This document shows, one piece after another, positions 1-9,197 of a DNA stretch of 64,000 nucleotides; the stretch's first letter is position 1, and every line of letters begins with the position of its first letter. The translations under genes were made by a program, and so were the position numbers. This DNA comes from Aquimarina brevivitae (lineage in GTDB: Bacteria > Bacteroidota > Bacteroidia > Flavobacteriales > Flavobacteriaceae). Where the stretch lies: NCBI RefSeq assembly GCF_004216895.1, contig NZ_SGXE01000001.1, positions 1,284,208 through 1,348,207 on the forward strand. The letters run 5' to 3'. Below the pieces are notes generated by a model. The model had not been told where the DNA came from. It ran no database searches and saw nothing but the letters and a program-made list of their open reading frames with translations.

Positions 1-130
1 GGAATACTGTTTTACCACTACCACTGGTTCCTATAATAAGATTGGTTTTACCTCGTTCAAAATTAGTAGTAATCCCTTTTAGAATTTCTTCACCATTAAA
101 ACCTTTATGTAAATCAAAAACTTCTATCAT
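1..130 (-). CDS. ABC transporter ATP-binding protein, MlaF-like (partial)
   Basis: Only the first 43 codons are in the window; the gene runs off the left edge. The N-terminus shows a Walker A motif, GTSGSGKT, at about residues 34-41, as in ABC ATPases. The start codon overlaps the stop of the upstream MlaE-like permease by one base (TAATG), which suggests translational coupling. By family knowledge the pair would be the ATPase and permease of an Mla-type system moving phospholipids between outer and inner membrane. The substrate-binding MCE protein is not visible here. Assignment rests on the Walker A motif and the neighbour. Confidence 0.88.
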   Translation of the reverse strand, partial: MIEVFDLHKGFNGEEILKGITTNFERGKTNLIIGTSGSGKTVF

Positions 131-867
131 TAGCTTAGCAGTAACTGGGTGATGATATAATTAGAAATAATAATAACTACGGTGGTCCATACAAAAGCTG
201 TGGTACTTGCTTTTCCTACTTCGAGGGCTCCTCCTTTCATATAATACCCGTGGAATGAAGGTATTGTTGCCAATAGGAAAGCAAAGAAACAGGTTTTAAT
301 AAAAGCATATACTAAATGATAAGGAATAAATTCCTCACGCAATCCAGATAAAAACTCGGTACTCGATACAAATCCGCCATAAACACCAGCCACATAAGCA
401 CCTAATATACCCATAAACATTGCGATTGCAATCACAAATGGATAGGTTAGCATCGCAATGATTTTTGGAAAAACGAGGTAGTTTAACGAATTGATACCCA
501 TTACTTCTAAGGCGTCTATTTGCTCCGTAACCCGCATAGTACCTATACTTGAGGTGATAAATGAACCTACTTTACCTGCCATGATAACGGAAATAAATGT
601 TGGAGCAAATTCTAAGATTACAGACTGTCTGGAAGCAAAAGCAATCAAATTTTTTGGTATAAGCGGACTGGTAAGATTCAAAGCAGTTTGAATCGCAACT
701 ACTGCCCCTATGAAAAAGGCCAAAAACACGGTAATCCCAAGAGAACCAATTATAAGATCATCAATTTCTTTAAAAATTAAATCTTTAAGAACCGATCGTT
801 TAGTCATACGACTAAAAACGCCTCTAAGCATTAAAACATATTTTCCAATATCATCTAGATAGAACAT
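130..867 (-). CDS. MlaE-family ABC transporter permease
   Basis: A 245-residue inner-membrane protein with about five to six hydrophobic segments. The stretch around residues 40-70 (GSLGITVFLAFFIGAVVAIQ) and the later EQIDALEVMGINSLNYLVFPK motif are typical of the MlaE/YrbE permease family (TIGR00056). In this family the permease works with an MlaF-type ATPase and an MCE-domain protein in phospholipid or hydrophobic-compound transport and outer-membrane lipid asymmetry. It is the upstream partner of the ATPase at the left edge, with a one-base stop/start overlap. Length is normal. It is transcribed divergently from the PafA phosphatase gene. Confidence 0.93.
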   Translation of the reverse strand: MFYLDDIGKYVLMLRGVFSRMTKRSVLKDLIFKEIDDLIIGSLGITVFLAFFIGAVVAIQTALNLTSPLIPKNLIAFASRQSVILEFAPTFISVIMAGKVGSFITSSIGTMRVTEQIDALEVMGINSLNYLVFPKIIAMLTYPFVIAIAMFMGILGAYVAGVYGGFVSSTEFLSGLREEFIPYHLVYAFIKTCFFAFLLATIPSFHGYYMKGGALEVGKASTTAFVWTTVVIIISNYIITQLLLS

Positions 868-935
868 AGAATACCGTTATTACGGCTAAAATAGAAAAAA
901 AAATATCTTGAGCATTTAACCTTCTATTAAAGTTT

Positions 936-943
936 TATTTTTG
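936..943 (+). promoter_or_regulatory. Candidate -7 promoter element for pafA
   Basis: TATTTTTG matches the Bacteroidota -7 consensus TAnnTTTG and lies 39 bases before the pafA start. A TTG at 908-910 is 25 bases upstream, slightly more than the usual -33/-7 spacing, so the -33 part is uncertain. Confidence 0.45.
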
Positions 944-982
944 TAAAAGTTATATACTGGCTTTTATACTTAAATAATTACC

Positions 983-2617
983 ATGAAATCTTTATTTTAT
1001 TTTACTTTTTTACTTGCAACTTTGGTTTGCTTTGGGCAGCAAAAGAATAAAATCAATCAAAATCCAAAATTGGTAGTCGGCATAGTAGTAGATCAAATGC
1101 GATACGATTACCTCACTCGCTTTTATAATCATTATGGAGATGATGGTTTTAAACGATTAATCAATGAAGGTTTCAATTGTAAAAACAATCATTTTAATTA
1201 TGTACCGACTTACACTGGTCCGGGTCACGCTTCCATATATACAGGAACCACACCATTGAATCACGGTATTATTTCTAATAATTGGTACGATAAGTTTAGT
1301 AAAAAAACGGTGTATTGCGCATACGACCCTAAAGGAAATCCTGTAGGGACAGACAATATGGGAGAAACCATGTCACCTCATCTTATGCTGACAACTACGG
1401 TAACCGACCAAAATAGATTACATACACAGTTTAGGGGAAAAACAATAGGAGTGTCTATTAAAGATAGAGGAGCTGTATTACCTGCCGGTCATACTGCGAA
1501 TGCTGCGTATTGGTTTAGAGGCAAAAACGAAGGGAATTGGATTACCAGTGATTACTATGTTAACGAACTGCCACAGTGGGTGGTTGATTTTAATAAATCT
1601 CGAATTGTAGAAAATTATGTAACTGTCTGGAACACCTTGAAACCTGTTGAAACTTATATAGAAAGCGGTGCCGATGACACCAAATTTGAGGGTGGGTTTA
1701 CTGGTAAAGAAACGCCTACATTTCCTTATGATTTAGAAGTGCTTAAGGAGGCTAATGGTGGATACGATATTATAAAGTCTTCTCCTTATGGAAATAGCTT
1801 AACTACAGATTTTGCTTTTGCTGCTATAGATGGTGAGTCTTTGGGAGCTGATGAGATAACTGATTTTTTGACGATCAGTTATTCAAGCACTGATTACATA
1901 GGTCATAATTTTGGAGTAAACTCCAAAGAGATTCAGGATACTTATATCCGTTTGGATAAGGAAATAGCTAGATTATTGGCTAAATTAGATAACACTGTAG
2001 GTAAGGGGGCGTATACAGTATTTTTAACGGCTGATCACGGAGCTGTTAATGTGCCAGCCTATTTAAAATCTGTAAAAATTCCAGCGGGGTATGTGTATAA
2101 AAACACCTTTCAAAAAAACATAAATGAGTTTTTACGGAATAAATTCAAATCAGATAGTATAATTGAAAATATTTCCAATAATCAGATATTTTTTAATTAC
2201 AAGCAACTGGAAAAAAGGAAAATCAATGCTTCTGAATTACAAAAAGTACTAGCTGACTATTTGATAAATCAAGAACAAATTGACAAGGTATATACCCGTG
2301 ATGATATGGAGTCAGTTAACTATACTCAGGGCATAGCCTCGCTAATACAAAAAGGATTTCATCAAAAACGAAGTGGGGATGTGTTTTTTGTGTTTGATCC
2401 AGCTAATATTTCGTATTCATTTACAGGTTCTACCCACGGTAGTGGAATGACCTATGATACCCATGCACCTCTTTTGTTTTTTGGTAATGGAATTAGACAA
2501 GGAAGTACGTTTAAAAAAACAAAAATTATAGATATAGCTCCTACGATCTCAGCTTTGCTTGGTATTGCTTTTCCTAATGGAGCTAGTGGAGAAGTATTGA
2601 TGGACGTATTAGAATAG
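983..2617 (+). CDS. pafA: Alkaline phosphatase, PafA type
   Basis: A 544-residue exported phosphatase of the alkaline phosphatase superfamily that hydrolyses phosphate monoesters in the periplasm. Residues 1-18 are a signal peptide ending CFGQ. The catalytic set of Flavobacterium/Elizabethkingia PafA can be placed: metal ligand D37 (VVDQM), nucleophile T78 in YTGPGHAS, substrate-binding N99, K160 and R162 (VSIKDRGA), the DYIGHNFG metal site, the TADHGA metal site and a C-terminal THGSGMTYDTHAP site. Length is normal. PafA enzymes are calcium-activated phosphatases that release phosphate from organic phosphates. It ends nine bases inside the convergent glycosyltransferase gene. Confidence 0.93.
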   Translation: MKSLFYFTFLLATLVCFGQQKNKINQNPKLVVGIVVDQMRYDYLTRFYNHYGDDGFKRLINEGFNCKNNHFNYVPTYTGPGHASIYTGTTPLNHGIISNNWYDKFSKKTVYCAYDPKGNPVGTDNMGETMSPHLMLTTTVTDQNRLHTQFRGKTIGVSIKDRGAVLPAGHTANAAYWFRGKNEGNWITSDYYVNELPQWVVDFNKSRIVENYVTVWNTLKPVETYIESGADDTKFEGGFTGKETPTFPYDLEVLKEANGGYDIIKSSPYGNSLTTDFAFAAIDGESLGADEITDFLTISYSSTDYIGHNFGVNSKEIQDTYIRLDKEIARLLAKLDNTVGKGAYTVFLTADHGAVNVPAYLKSVKIPAGYVYKNTFQKNINEFLRNKFKSDSIIENISNNQIFFNYKQLEKRKINASELQKVLADYLINQEQIDKVYTRDDMESVNYTQGIASLIQKGFHQKRSGDVFFVFDPANISYSFTGSTHGSGMTYDTHAPLLFFGNGIRQGSTFKKTKIIDIAPTISALLGIAFPNGASGEVLMDVLE

Positions 2618-3457
2618 TTTTTGTTTGATCTTTTGCCAACGAAGTTTTCGAATAAATGCACCTTCTTCTTTGGTAACTAATACATCAATTCGATTACGTT
2701 TTGCTTTCATATAACCGATAAAGTAATCAAAAAAATAAGCTGGTTTCTTTTTTAAAAAGGCAAGCTTTAGGGATGCAATCAGTGCTAGCGTTGTACCGTA
2801 TCTCAATCTATAAAAAGCTTCACCTTGCTTATACTTTGCCTGTTTGGCATAGGTTTTACCAGTTGGCTTTAGATGTTTTACGTGCAAAGTTTTATCCGTA
2901 ATGATCTTCCAACCATGGTATTGAGCCAAAAGCTCATCTGCCGTATCCCAGCCCATAGCTGCTTTTAGCCCTCCAATGGCTTTAAAGCAATCCTTTCTAT
3001 AGGCTTTTAATGCCCCCCGAATATGGTCTTTGTTGGTAAGATTTTCTAAAACCCAATTTTTTCCTTTTTGGATGTAACAAAATCCTCCAGCCATACCTGC
3101 TTTAGGGTCATTTTCAAAATGCTGATATAAAGTTGCCATATAATTTTCTGGGAAAATAAGATCAGCATCAAATTTGCAAATAATATCATATTGATCATCC
3201 AGTGCATTTAGGCCTGCATTAAACGCTTGGATAACCTTACTACCTGGAATATGCTCTTCGGATGAATTAATGGTGAGCATATCCAAAAAATCAAATTTGC
3301 TAGCACTAGCTTTTACTATTTTTTCTGTATCATCTGTAGAGTTGTCATTAACCACCAAGATTTTTTCGGGGGTTAACGATTGGTTACACAAGGAATCTAG
3401 GGTTTGCCCAATATATTTTTCTTCGTTATGCGCGGGTATGACAATGTATACTCTCAT
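2609..3457 (-). CDS. Glycosyltransferase family 2 protein
   Basis: A 282-residue GT-A fold enzyme. The N-terminal VYIVIPAHNEEKYIGQTL, the NDNSTDDT stretch near residue 38 and the metal-binding DAD at residues 97-99 (CKFDADLIFPENY) are typical of GT2. It would transfer a sugar from a nucleotide-sugar to an unknown acceptor. No transmembrane anchor is evident, so it is probably cytosolic or peripheral. It follows a SAM methyltransferase by 12 bases in the same direction, so the pair may act together in glycan or lipid modification; this is inference. The last nine bases overlap the end of the convergent pafA gene. Confidence 0.9.
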   Translation of the reverse strand: MRVYIVIPAHNEEKYIGQTLDSLCNQSLTPEKILVVNDNSTDDTEKIVKASASKFDFLDMLTINSSEEHIPGSKVIQAFNAGLNALDDQYDIICKFDADLIFPENYMATLYQHFENDPKAGMAGGFCYIQKGKNWVLENLTNKDHIRGALKAYRKDCFKAIGGLKAAMGWDTADELLAQYHGWKIITDKTLHVKHLKPTGKTYAKQAKYKQGEAFYRLRYGTTLALIASLKLAFLKKKPAYFFDYFIGYMKAKRNRIDVLVTKEEGAFIRKLRWQKIKQKLF

Positions 3458-3469
3458 ATTAACAATGCG

Positions 3470-3994
3470 TTACTTTTTCCTTTCGGCATACACAATATAG
3501 TAGCGTGGAGTAAAGAGTCTCAATAACGGTCTTAAACCAATTTTTTTTACTGGGTGTGTCCATTTATCTCTAGCCTTGATAGTCCATCCGGCTTTTTCTA
3601 ATAACCAATCAAATTGCCAATCTTCAAACTCGTGAAAGTGTCGATCCCAAGGGTCTGTTTTGCTCCGATATGCCGGAGAAAACCATAGTCGCAACGGTAT
3701 TGAGGCTACTAATTTATCCGCTTTGATGTCTTGTAAAACCGTAAAAGGTGATAATAGATGTTCAAAGATTTCAAAAGCAGTAACCACATCTGAATCTGTC
3801 GAAGTAATATTTTCAGTTTTTAGATCAAGATCTTCACCTTTGGTATTGGTTACTTGGTATCCAGATTTTTCCATATAGGGAACAAAAGGGTTCTGAACTC
3901 CAAGATCCAATATCGTAGCAGGAGGAGGTATATTTTTTAGTAAAAACTCGAGTGTTTTTTTATATCGCTTATGCGGAAATTTTCCTTCGTACAT
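3470..3994 (-). CDS. Class I SAM-dependent methyltransferase
   Basis: A 174-residue protein with a weak motif I, ATILDLGVQNPFVPYM, at about residues 26-41, followed by an acidic GEDLDL and the motif VVTAFEIFEHLLSPF, which resembles the post-II region of Rossmann-like methyltransferases (Methyltransf_11/23 type). Motif I lacks the usual GxGxG pattern, so SAM binding is probable but not certain. The substrate is unknown. It sits upstream of the GT2 gene in what looks like one transcript, with the truncated hemoglobin gene 49 bases further upstream. Confidence 0.78.
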   Translation of the reverse strand: MYEGKFPHKRYKKTLEFLLKNIPPPATILDLGVQNPFVPYMEKSGYQVTNTKGEDLDLKTENITSTDSDVVTAFEIFEHLLSPFTVLQDIKADKLVASIPLRLWFSPAYRSKTDPWDRHFHEFEDWQFDWLLEKAGWTIKARDKWTHPVKKIGLRPLLRLFTPRYYIVYAERKK

Positions 3995-4043
3995 AGATGG
4001 TAATTGAGGAGGTAAAAATAACTTTTTTCGACTTTATGCCCTA

Positions 4044-4418
4044 TTATGAAACGGATAATTTAATTTTCATAACCGTGGCAATGGACAGCGCCCTGGTTTT
4101 GATCATAGCTGCTTGCGTTCCTTGAAAGTTTTCATCAACAGTATTGTTAAAAATCATTAACCAATGATCGAAATCGGTAAGAGTGATATTTTTTAATGCA
4201 TTAAGTTGTTGATGTACTTGTAGTACATTGGTTTTGTAATTTCCTGTATGAAATAGTTGTTGTTCCCAAAAATCAACAAGTATTGGCAGGTGGGTTGATA
4301 AATCGAGTGGGACAACTTCAGTAAAGAAAATACCTATCTTCTTATCTTGAAGCAATTTAGCATAAAACTTTTCCATCAAAAGCGCTAGGTCCATTCTTGA
4401 CGTTATATCTCTCTTCAT
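4044..4418 (-). CDS. Group III truncated hemoglobin
   Basis: A 124-residue heme protein of the 2-on-2 globin family. The start was placed at the ATG giving MKRDITSRMDLALLMEKFYAK, which matches the usual N-terminus of group III proteins; a longer open frame exists but would run through a terminator. The IGIFFTEV, the FWEQQLFHTGNY motif and the VHQQL stretch carrying the probable proximal histidine fit this group. Family members bind oxygen, NO or peroxide-related ligands in the cytosol; the physiological role is usually unknown. Its ATG lies nine bases after the base of the gcvP terminator hairpin, so it either has its own promoter or depends on read-through. Confidence 0.88.
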   Translation of the reverse strand: MKRDITSRMDLALLMEKFYAKLLQDKKIGIFFTEVVPLDLSTHLPILVDFWEQQLFHTGNYKTNVLQVHQQLNALKNITLTDFDHWLMIFNNTVDENFQGTQAAMIKTRALSIATVMKIKLSVS

Positions 4419-4422
4419 AGGT

Positions 4423-4454
4423 AAAAAAAAGAGGCAACAATCTGTTGCCTCTTT
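4423..4454 (-). terminator. Intrinsic terminator of gcvP
   Basis: Arms AAAGAGGCAACA (4428-4439) and TGTTGCCTCTTT (4443-4454) form a perfect 12-bp stem with a 3-base loop. On the minus strand it is followed by eight T. It lies 19 bases after the gcvP stop codon and immediately before the truncated hemoglobin start. Confidence 0.9.
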
Positions 4455-4473
4455 GTATATATAAATGAAACTA

Positions 4474-7332
4474 TTAAGCTTCTGCTTCTTCCATATACTC
4501 CTCAATCGGAGCACAGGTACAGATTAGATTTCTGTCTCCATAAGCATCATCAACGCGTCTTACGGATGGCCAAAATTTATTGTCTGCTACATATGCAAGA
4601 GGATATGCTGCTTTTTGTCTACTATAAGGGAAATCCCATTGATCTGCAGTTAACATAGCTAAGGTATGCGGTGCATTTTTCATCACATTATTTGGGTCTT
4701 CTGCATTAACTTCATCTATTTCCTTTCTAATGGATAAAAGCGCGTCGCAGAATCGGTCTAATTCTGCTTTACTTTCACTCTCAGTAGGTTCAATCATAAT
4801 AGTACCAGCTACTGGGAAAGATACTGTTGGGGCATGAAATCCATAATCCATCAGTCGCTTCGCAATATCAGTAACCTCAATACCATTAGCCTTAAAAGGT
4901 CTACAGTCGATAATCATTTCGTGTGCAGCTCTTCCACGTTCTCCAGTGTATAAAACATCATAACCACCTTTTAAACGTTCTTTAATATAATTAGCATTGA
5001 GAATTGCAAATTCAGTAGCTTCTCGCAAGCCTTTGGTGCCTAGCATTCTTACATATCCATAAGAAATTAAGCAAGCCAGTGAAGATCCCCAAGGAGCTGC
5101 AGAAATTGCTGTTATTGCTTGTTCTCCTCCTGTTTTTATGATTGGGTTACCCGGTAAGAAAGGAACAAGTTGCTTGGCAACGCAGATTGGACCTACTCCA
5201 GGGCCACCACCTCCGTGTGGTATAGCAAATGTTTTATGTAGATTTAAATGGCATACATCAGCTCCGATGGCTCCAGGATTTGTAATCCCTACTTGAGCAT
5301 TCATATTAGCACCATCCATATATACCTGTCCACCATTATCGTGTACTATCGAAGTTACTTCTTTTATTGCTGATTCATACACACCATGAGTCGAAGGATA
5401 GGTAACCATTAGGGCAGCTAAATTATCTTTATGCTGCTCTGCTTTTTGACGTAAGTCTTCTACATCAATATTTCCTTCTTCTGTAGCTTTAGTTACTACT
5501 ACTTTCATACCAGCCATAACTGCTGATGCTGGGTTTGTACCGTGGGCAGATGATGGTATTAAACAGATGTTTCTATGGTGATCACCCCGAGACTCGTGAT
5601 AGGCTTTGATCACCATCAGTCCGGCATACTCTCCCTGAGCTCCAGAATTTGGTTGTAAAGAAGTACCAGAAAAACCAGTAATTTCAGTTAAATAATCTTC
5701 CAGGTTTTTTAATACTTTTTGATATCCTTGAGCTTGGTCTACTGGTACAAACGGATGGATATTACCCCACTGAGGATCGCTAAGCGGTAGCATTTCTGCT
5801 GCTGCGTTTAGTTTCATCGTACAAGAACCTAAGGCAATCATAGAGTGATTTAATGATAAATCCTTTCGTTCTAACTTTTTGATGTAACGCATCAATTCCG
5901 TTTCAGAATGATAGCTATTAAACACCTCATGTGTCATGTAATCAGAGCCTCTTTTTAGATTTTCTGGGATTGCAATAGCAGCGCTTAGGTTTTCAATTGT
6001 GTTTGCATTTGTCTTTTTAGCTTCCGCAAAAACAGAAACTATAGCGTTGAGATCAGCTAATGTTGCCGCTTCATTAAGCGAAATAGATACTGTATTCTCA
6101 TCTGGATAGTAGAAGTTAATCTCTTTTTGTTCGGCTATTGTTTTAATCGTTGAAGCCTCCGCGGATATACGAATCGTATCAAAATAATGAGTATTTAGTT
6201 GAGTATACCCAAGTGCTGTAATTTTTTCTGCGATTGAAACTGTTGACTGGTGCACTTTCTTGGCAATGTATTTCAGTCCTTCAGGACCGTGGTACACTGC
6301 GTACATACCGGCCATAACCGCTAGTAGTACTTGTGCAGTACAGATATTTGAAGTTGCTTTATCTCGTTTAATGTGTTGTTCTCTGGTTTGTAAGGCCATA
6401 CGTAAGGCTCTATTACCATCGATATCTTGGGTTACACCAATTATACGTCCAGGAATATTTCTTTTGTATTCTTCGCGTGTAGCAAAATAAGCCGCGTGTG
6501 GACCTCCATAACCTAGTGGAATCCCAAAGCGTTGTGTAGTACCCACTACAACATCCGCACCTAAACTCCCCGGTGATTTTAATAACACTAAACTAAGAAT
6601 ATCCGCAGCAACAGCCACTTTAATCTCTGCCTGATGCGCTTTGGTAATAAACTCACCGTAATCATAGATTTCGCCTGACTTACCAGGGTATTGTACAAGA
6701 GCTCCATAAAAGTCTTCACCAAAAGTAAATGTTCTATGGTCACCAATCACTAGCTCAATGTCTAGCGGCAAAGCTCTAGTTTCTAGTAAGGATAGTGTTT
6801 GTGGTAGCAATTCTTCAGAAACAAAGAACTTGTTAACGTTTGCCTTTTTCTGAGCTCTAGAGCGAACAGCAAACAACATTGTCATCGCCTCTGCAGCTGA
6901 GGTACTCTCATCGAGTAAAGAAGCATTAGCAAGTTCCATACCAGTAAGGTCGCTGATCATAGTTTGAAAATTCAGCAGTGCTTCTAAGCGTCCTTGTGCA
7001 ATTTCTGCCTGGTAAGGCGTATAAGCAGTATACCATCCTGGATTTTCAAGAATATTTCGTTGTATCACTGCCGGCAAACAGGATTCATGATACCCCAATC
7101 CAATGTATGATTTAAACATCTTGTTGTCGGCTGAGAGTGCATGGATATGATTGGCATATTCTTGCTCACTCATCGCCGAAGGCAGATTTAATGGGTGTTT
7201 TAATAAAATATCGTCCGGAACCGTTTCAAAAATTAATTGTTCCATGGATTCGACATTTACGGTTTTTAGCATAAGTTCTAAATCCTTTTTTGAAGGACCT
7301 ATATGTCTTAATTTAAAAGAATCTGTTTGCAT
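4474..7332 (-). CDS. gcvP: Glycine dehydrogenase (decarboxylating), P-protein
   Basis: The PLP-dependent P-protein of the glycine cleavage system. It decarboxylates glycine and passes the aminomethyl group to the lipoyl arm of the H-protein. At 952 residues it is the fused single-chain form, containing both halves of the two-subunit type. The PLP lysine is K700 in [18 protein letters not shown]. The ATG at 7332 ([14 protein letters not shown]) is preferred over one ten codons upstream because it matches the family N-terminus and because a -7 element lies between the two. gcvT and gcvH are not in the window. A strong terminator follows. Confidence 0.97.
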   Translation of the reverse strand: MQTDSFKLRHIGPSKKDLELMLKTVNVESMEQLIFETVPDDILLKHPLNLPSAMSEQEYANHIHALSADNKMFKSYIGLGYHESCLPAVIQRNILENPGWYTAYTPYQAEIAQGRLEALLNFQTMISDLTGMELANASLLDESTSAAEAMTMLFAVRSRAQKKANVNKFFVSEELLPQTLSLLETRALPLDIELVIGDHRTFTFGEDFYGALVQYPGKSGEIYDYGEFITKAHQAEIKVAVAADILSLVLLKSPGSLGADVVVGTTQRFGIPLGYGGPHAAYFATREEYKRNIPGRIIGVTQDIDGNRALRMALQTREQHIKRDKATSNICTAQVLLAVMAGMYAVYHGPEGLKYIAKKVHQSTVSIAEKITALGYTQLNTHYFDTIRISAEASTIKTIAEQKEINFYYPDENTVSISLNEAATLADLNAIVSVFAEAKKTNANTIENLSAAIAIPENLKRGSDYMTHEVFNSYHSETELMRYIKKLERKDLSLNHSMIALGSCTMKLNAAAEMLPLSDPQWGNIHPFVPVDQAQGYQKVLKNLEDYLTEITGFSGTSLQPNSGAQGEYAGLMVIKAYHESRGDHHRNICLIPSSAHGTNPASAVMAGMKVVVTKATEEGNIDVEDLRQKAEQHKDNLAALMVTYPSTHGVYESAIKEVTSIVHDNGGQVYMDGANMNAQVGITNPGAIGADVCHLNLHKTFAIPHGGGGPGVGPICVAKQLVPFLPGNPIIKTGGEQAITAISAAPWGSSLACLISYGYVRMLGTKGLREATEFAILNANYIKERLKGGYDVLYTGERGRAAHEMIIDCRPFKANGIEVTDIAKRLMDYGFHAPTVSFPVAGTIMIEPTESESKAELDRFCDALLSIRKEIDEVNAEDPNNVMKNAPHTLAMLTADQWDFPYSRQKAAYPLAYVADNKFWPSVRRVDDAYGDRNLICTCAPIEEYMEEAEA

Positions 7333-7359
7333 AGCAATTACAAGTTGAAATTGAAAGCG

Positions 7360-7393
7360 CAAAAATACACATTATATCCCAAAATATCAGCAA
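7360..7393 (-). promoter_or_regulatory. Candidate gcvP promoter
   Basis: On the minus strand TTG (7393-7391) is followed after 23 bases by TATTTTTG (7367-7360), matching TTG-N17-23-TAnnTTTG. Transcription would start near 7354 and give a leader of about 22 bases, downstream of the alternative gcvP start. Confidence 0.55.
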
Positions 7394-7453
7394 TTCTACC
7401 CAACAGTAAAAGGCAAGTTTTTAACTAATAGTATATCTTATCAACAATAAACT

Positions 7454-7461
7454 TATTTTTG
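7454..7461 (+). promoter_or_regulatory. Candidate -7 element for the UbiA-like gene
   Basis: TATTTTTG ends four bases before the GTG start at 7466. If used, the transcript would be leaderless or nearly so. No TTG at the right spacing is visible, so this is a half-match only. Confidence 0.35.
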
Positions 7462-7465
7462 CAGG

Positions 7466-8293
7466 GTGAAAGTTTTTGAAAGGTTTTTTAGGTTTTATAT
7501 TAACAGTAGTATACACGTTGCTATAGCGATATGTGCACTGCTAATTTTGACTGCGCTTAAATATAATTTTCACCTGAATTATTACTATTTAGGGTTTCAT
7601 TTTTTCGGTGCTATCGTAGGCTATAATTTTGTAAAGTATACTAAAGTTGCTCGTTTGTATCATCCTCAACTTACAAGGTCGATGAAGGTGATACGACTAT
7701 TTACATTACTTGCTTTACTTGCTGCTCTTGGCTTGTTTTTTTTTCTAGATCCTATAATAGTGCTGTTCTTGGCGCCTTTTGCATTGCTAACCCTGCTCTA
7801 TGTAGCTCCTGTTTTTCCAAAGACTACTAATCTTAGAAATTTAGCGGGTGTTAAAATTTTTATTATAGCTCTGGTATGGGCGGGAATCTCTGTGCTGGTT
7901 CCTGCTATGTATACCCTTTTAGATTTTACAGACGCCCTTTGGCTTGAATTTATTCAACGCTTTTTATTAGTGGTTGTTATTATGTTGCCTTTTGAGATTA
8001 GGGATTTGCCATACGACCCTAGGGAATTAAAAACGATTCCACAGCAGTTTGGGGTAAGAAAGACTAAAATAATAGGAAGTTTGCTTTTGTTGTTTTTTGT
8101 GGTATTAGATATCGTTAAAAACACTTCGGAATCTTTTGAAATTACATCTTCAATAGCAATTGCACTAGTAAGTGGTGCTTTTTTGTGGGGGGCTTCAACA
8201 ACACAGCCTAGATATTATTGTGCTTTTTGGGTGGAAAGTATACCTGTCATGTGGTTGACGTTGTATACACTTTTTGATCTTATAAAAAACTAA
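7466..8293 (+). CDS. UbiA-like integral membrane protein
   Basis: A 275-residue protein with about eight hydrophobic segments. The motif EIRDLPYD with D180 and D184, followed by KTIPQQFGVRKT, resembles the second aspartate-rich motif of UbiA prenyltransferases. The first aspartate-rich motif is not present: where it would be expected, near residues 52-58, the sequence reads GYNFVKY. A prenyl-transfer activity is therefore doubtful. The only plausible start is a GTG at 7466, since the next ATG would remove two membrane segments. The last four bases overlap the end of the convergent anti-sigma gene. Best treated as a conserved flavobacterial membrane protein of unknown function. Confidence 0.7.
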   Translation: MKVFERFFRFYINSSIHVAIAICALLILTALKYNFHLNYYYLGFHFFGAIVGYNFVKYTKVARLYHPQLTRSMKVIRLFTLLALLAALGLFFFLDPIIVLFLAPFALLTLLYVAPVFPKTTNLRNLAGVKIFIIALVWAGISVLVPAMYTLLDFTDALWLEFIQRFLLVVVIMLPFEIRDLPYDPRELKTIPQQFGVRKTKIIGSLLLLFFVVLDIVKNTSESFEITSSIAIALVSGAFLWGASTTQPRYYCAFWVESIPVMWLTLYTLFDLIKN

Positions 8294-8553
8294 TCTTTTT
8301 CGGCAAGTTTTTCTTGCACTCGCTGTTGTAGTGCTTTTTTAGTACCTGGATCCATAGTATGCACTTCGGAGTTCGATATGAGTTTGGAAAGGCGGTTGTT
8401 TTTAGAAGAGTATTTTCTACATGCTTTACAATATAGGAGATGAATGTTTAACTTAACTTTCTCCCATAAAGAAGCTTCTCTGTATTGGTTCTTATCACAG
8501 AAATGGTTTGCTTCTCCACATTTAACGATTATGTTATTCTTTTGTTCACTCAT
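8290..8553 (-). CDS. Small zinc-binding anti-sigma factor (putative)
   Basis: An 87-residue soluble protein, with no membrane segment, encoded two bases after an ECF sigma factor. It carries the zinc anti-sigma signature H-x3-C-x2-C (H38, C42, C45 in HLLYCKACRKY) and further cysteines at C12 and C19. The spacing resembles the actinobacterial redox-sensing anti-sigma factor RsrA. Position and motif suggest that it binds and holds the neighbouring sigma factor. Whether it senses oxidation is inference. The C-terminal half is lysine-rich and helical in appearance. Confidence 0.75.
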   Translation of the reverse strand: MSEQKNNIIVKCGEANHFCDKNQYREASLWEKVKLNIHLLYCKACRKYSSKNNRLSKLISNSEVHTMDPGTKKALQQRVQEKLAEKD

Positions 8554-8555
8554 CT

Positions 8556-9110
8556 TTAGTTAAACCAATTTTTTTCCAAACAATCAGCCATTGCTGTACG
8601 TGCTCTGTGGATTATAACCCAAAGGTTAGACGCAGTAATATCAAATTCATTACAAATAGCTTCTGTATCAAAACCTTCGATTGTTTTTCGCTTAAATATA
8701 AGGGCTTGTTTCTCCGGTAATTTTTCGATACAGTTAAGAATTGCTAAACCTAACTCTGTATTTTCAATTTTGGATTCTGCATTGAGATCATCTATGTCGG
8801 CTACTTGTTCTTCTAACCAATCTCCTTCTGATTCATCGGAGTTGTAATTCATTCTTACTTCAGCCTTGCCTTTTTTGCTATTGATTTTTCTATAGTAATC
8901 AATAATTTTTCGCTTTAAAATAGCAATTAACCAGGTTCTTTCGCTTGCCTCTCCTTTAAAGTTTTTAAGTGATTTGAGACCTGCAAAAAAAGTTTCTTGT
9001 ACTAAATCTTCTGCTATTTCCTTATCGTTAACTCTTACGATGGTATAATTATACAGGTAATCACTGTATTTATCTACCCAAGTATTAGGATTTAATTTGT
9101 GGTTAGCCAT
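8556..9110 (-). CDS. ECF-family RNA polymerase sigma factor
   Basis: A 184-residue sigma-70 protein with region 2 at about residues 14-80 (YNYTIVRVNDKEIAEDLVQETF, then SERTWLIAILKRKIIDYYRK) and region 4 at about residues 125-180 (LPEKQALIFKRKTIEGFDTEAICNEFDITASNLWVIIHRAR). The linker is acidic and rich in Asp, Glu and Ser. It would direct RNA polymerase to a stress or envelope regulon. The following gene, two bases downstream, is a likely cognate zinc anti-sigma factor, which fits a sigma/anti-sigma operon. The target promoters cannot be read from this window. Confidence 0.95.
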   Translation of the reverse strand: MANHKLNPNTWVDKYSDYLYNYTIVRVNDKEIAEDLVQETFFAGLKSLKNFKGEASERTWLIAILKRKIIDYYRKINSKKGKAEVRMNYNSDESEGDWLEEQVADIDDLNAESKIENTELGLAILNCIEKLPEKQALIFKRKTIEGFDTEAICNEFDITASNLWVIIHRARTAMADCLEKNWFN

Positions 9111-9161
9111 TTAGCTCGAAGATTGAATAGGTTCAAAAATAGGAGAAAAAATCAATTAATT

Positions 9162-9197
9162 TGATACTTCAACTATAAAACTATAGTTTAGGTATCA
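9162..9197 (-). terminator. Probable terminator after the SRPBCC gene
   Basis: TGATAC and AACTAT (9162-9176) pair with ATAGTT and GTATCA (9183-9197), giving a two-part stem that includes the end of the SRPBCC coding region. On the minus strand a T-rich stretch follows about 18 bases later. It probably ends the operon that begins at 12452. Confidence 0.5.

Noticed and set aside
4419-4514. Longer start for the truncated hemoglobin
   Set aside because: It would run through the end of gcvP and its terminator; the family N-terminus begins at 4418.
7333-7362. Ten-codon extension of gcvP
   Set aside because: The -7 promoter element lies within it, and the downstream ATG matches the family N-terminus.
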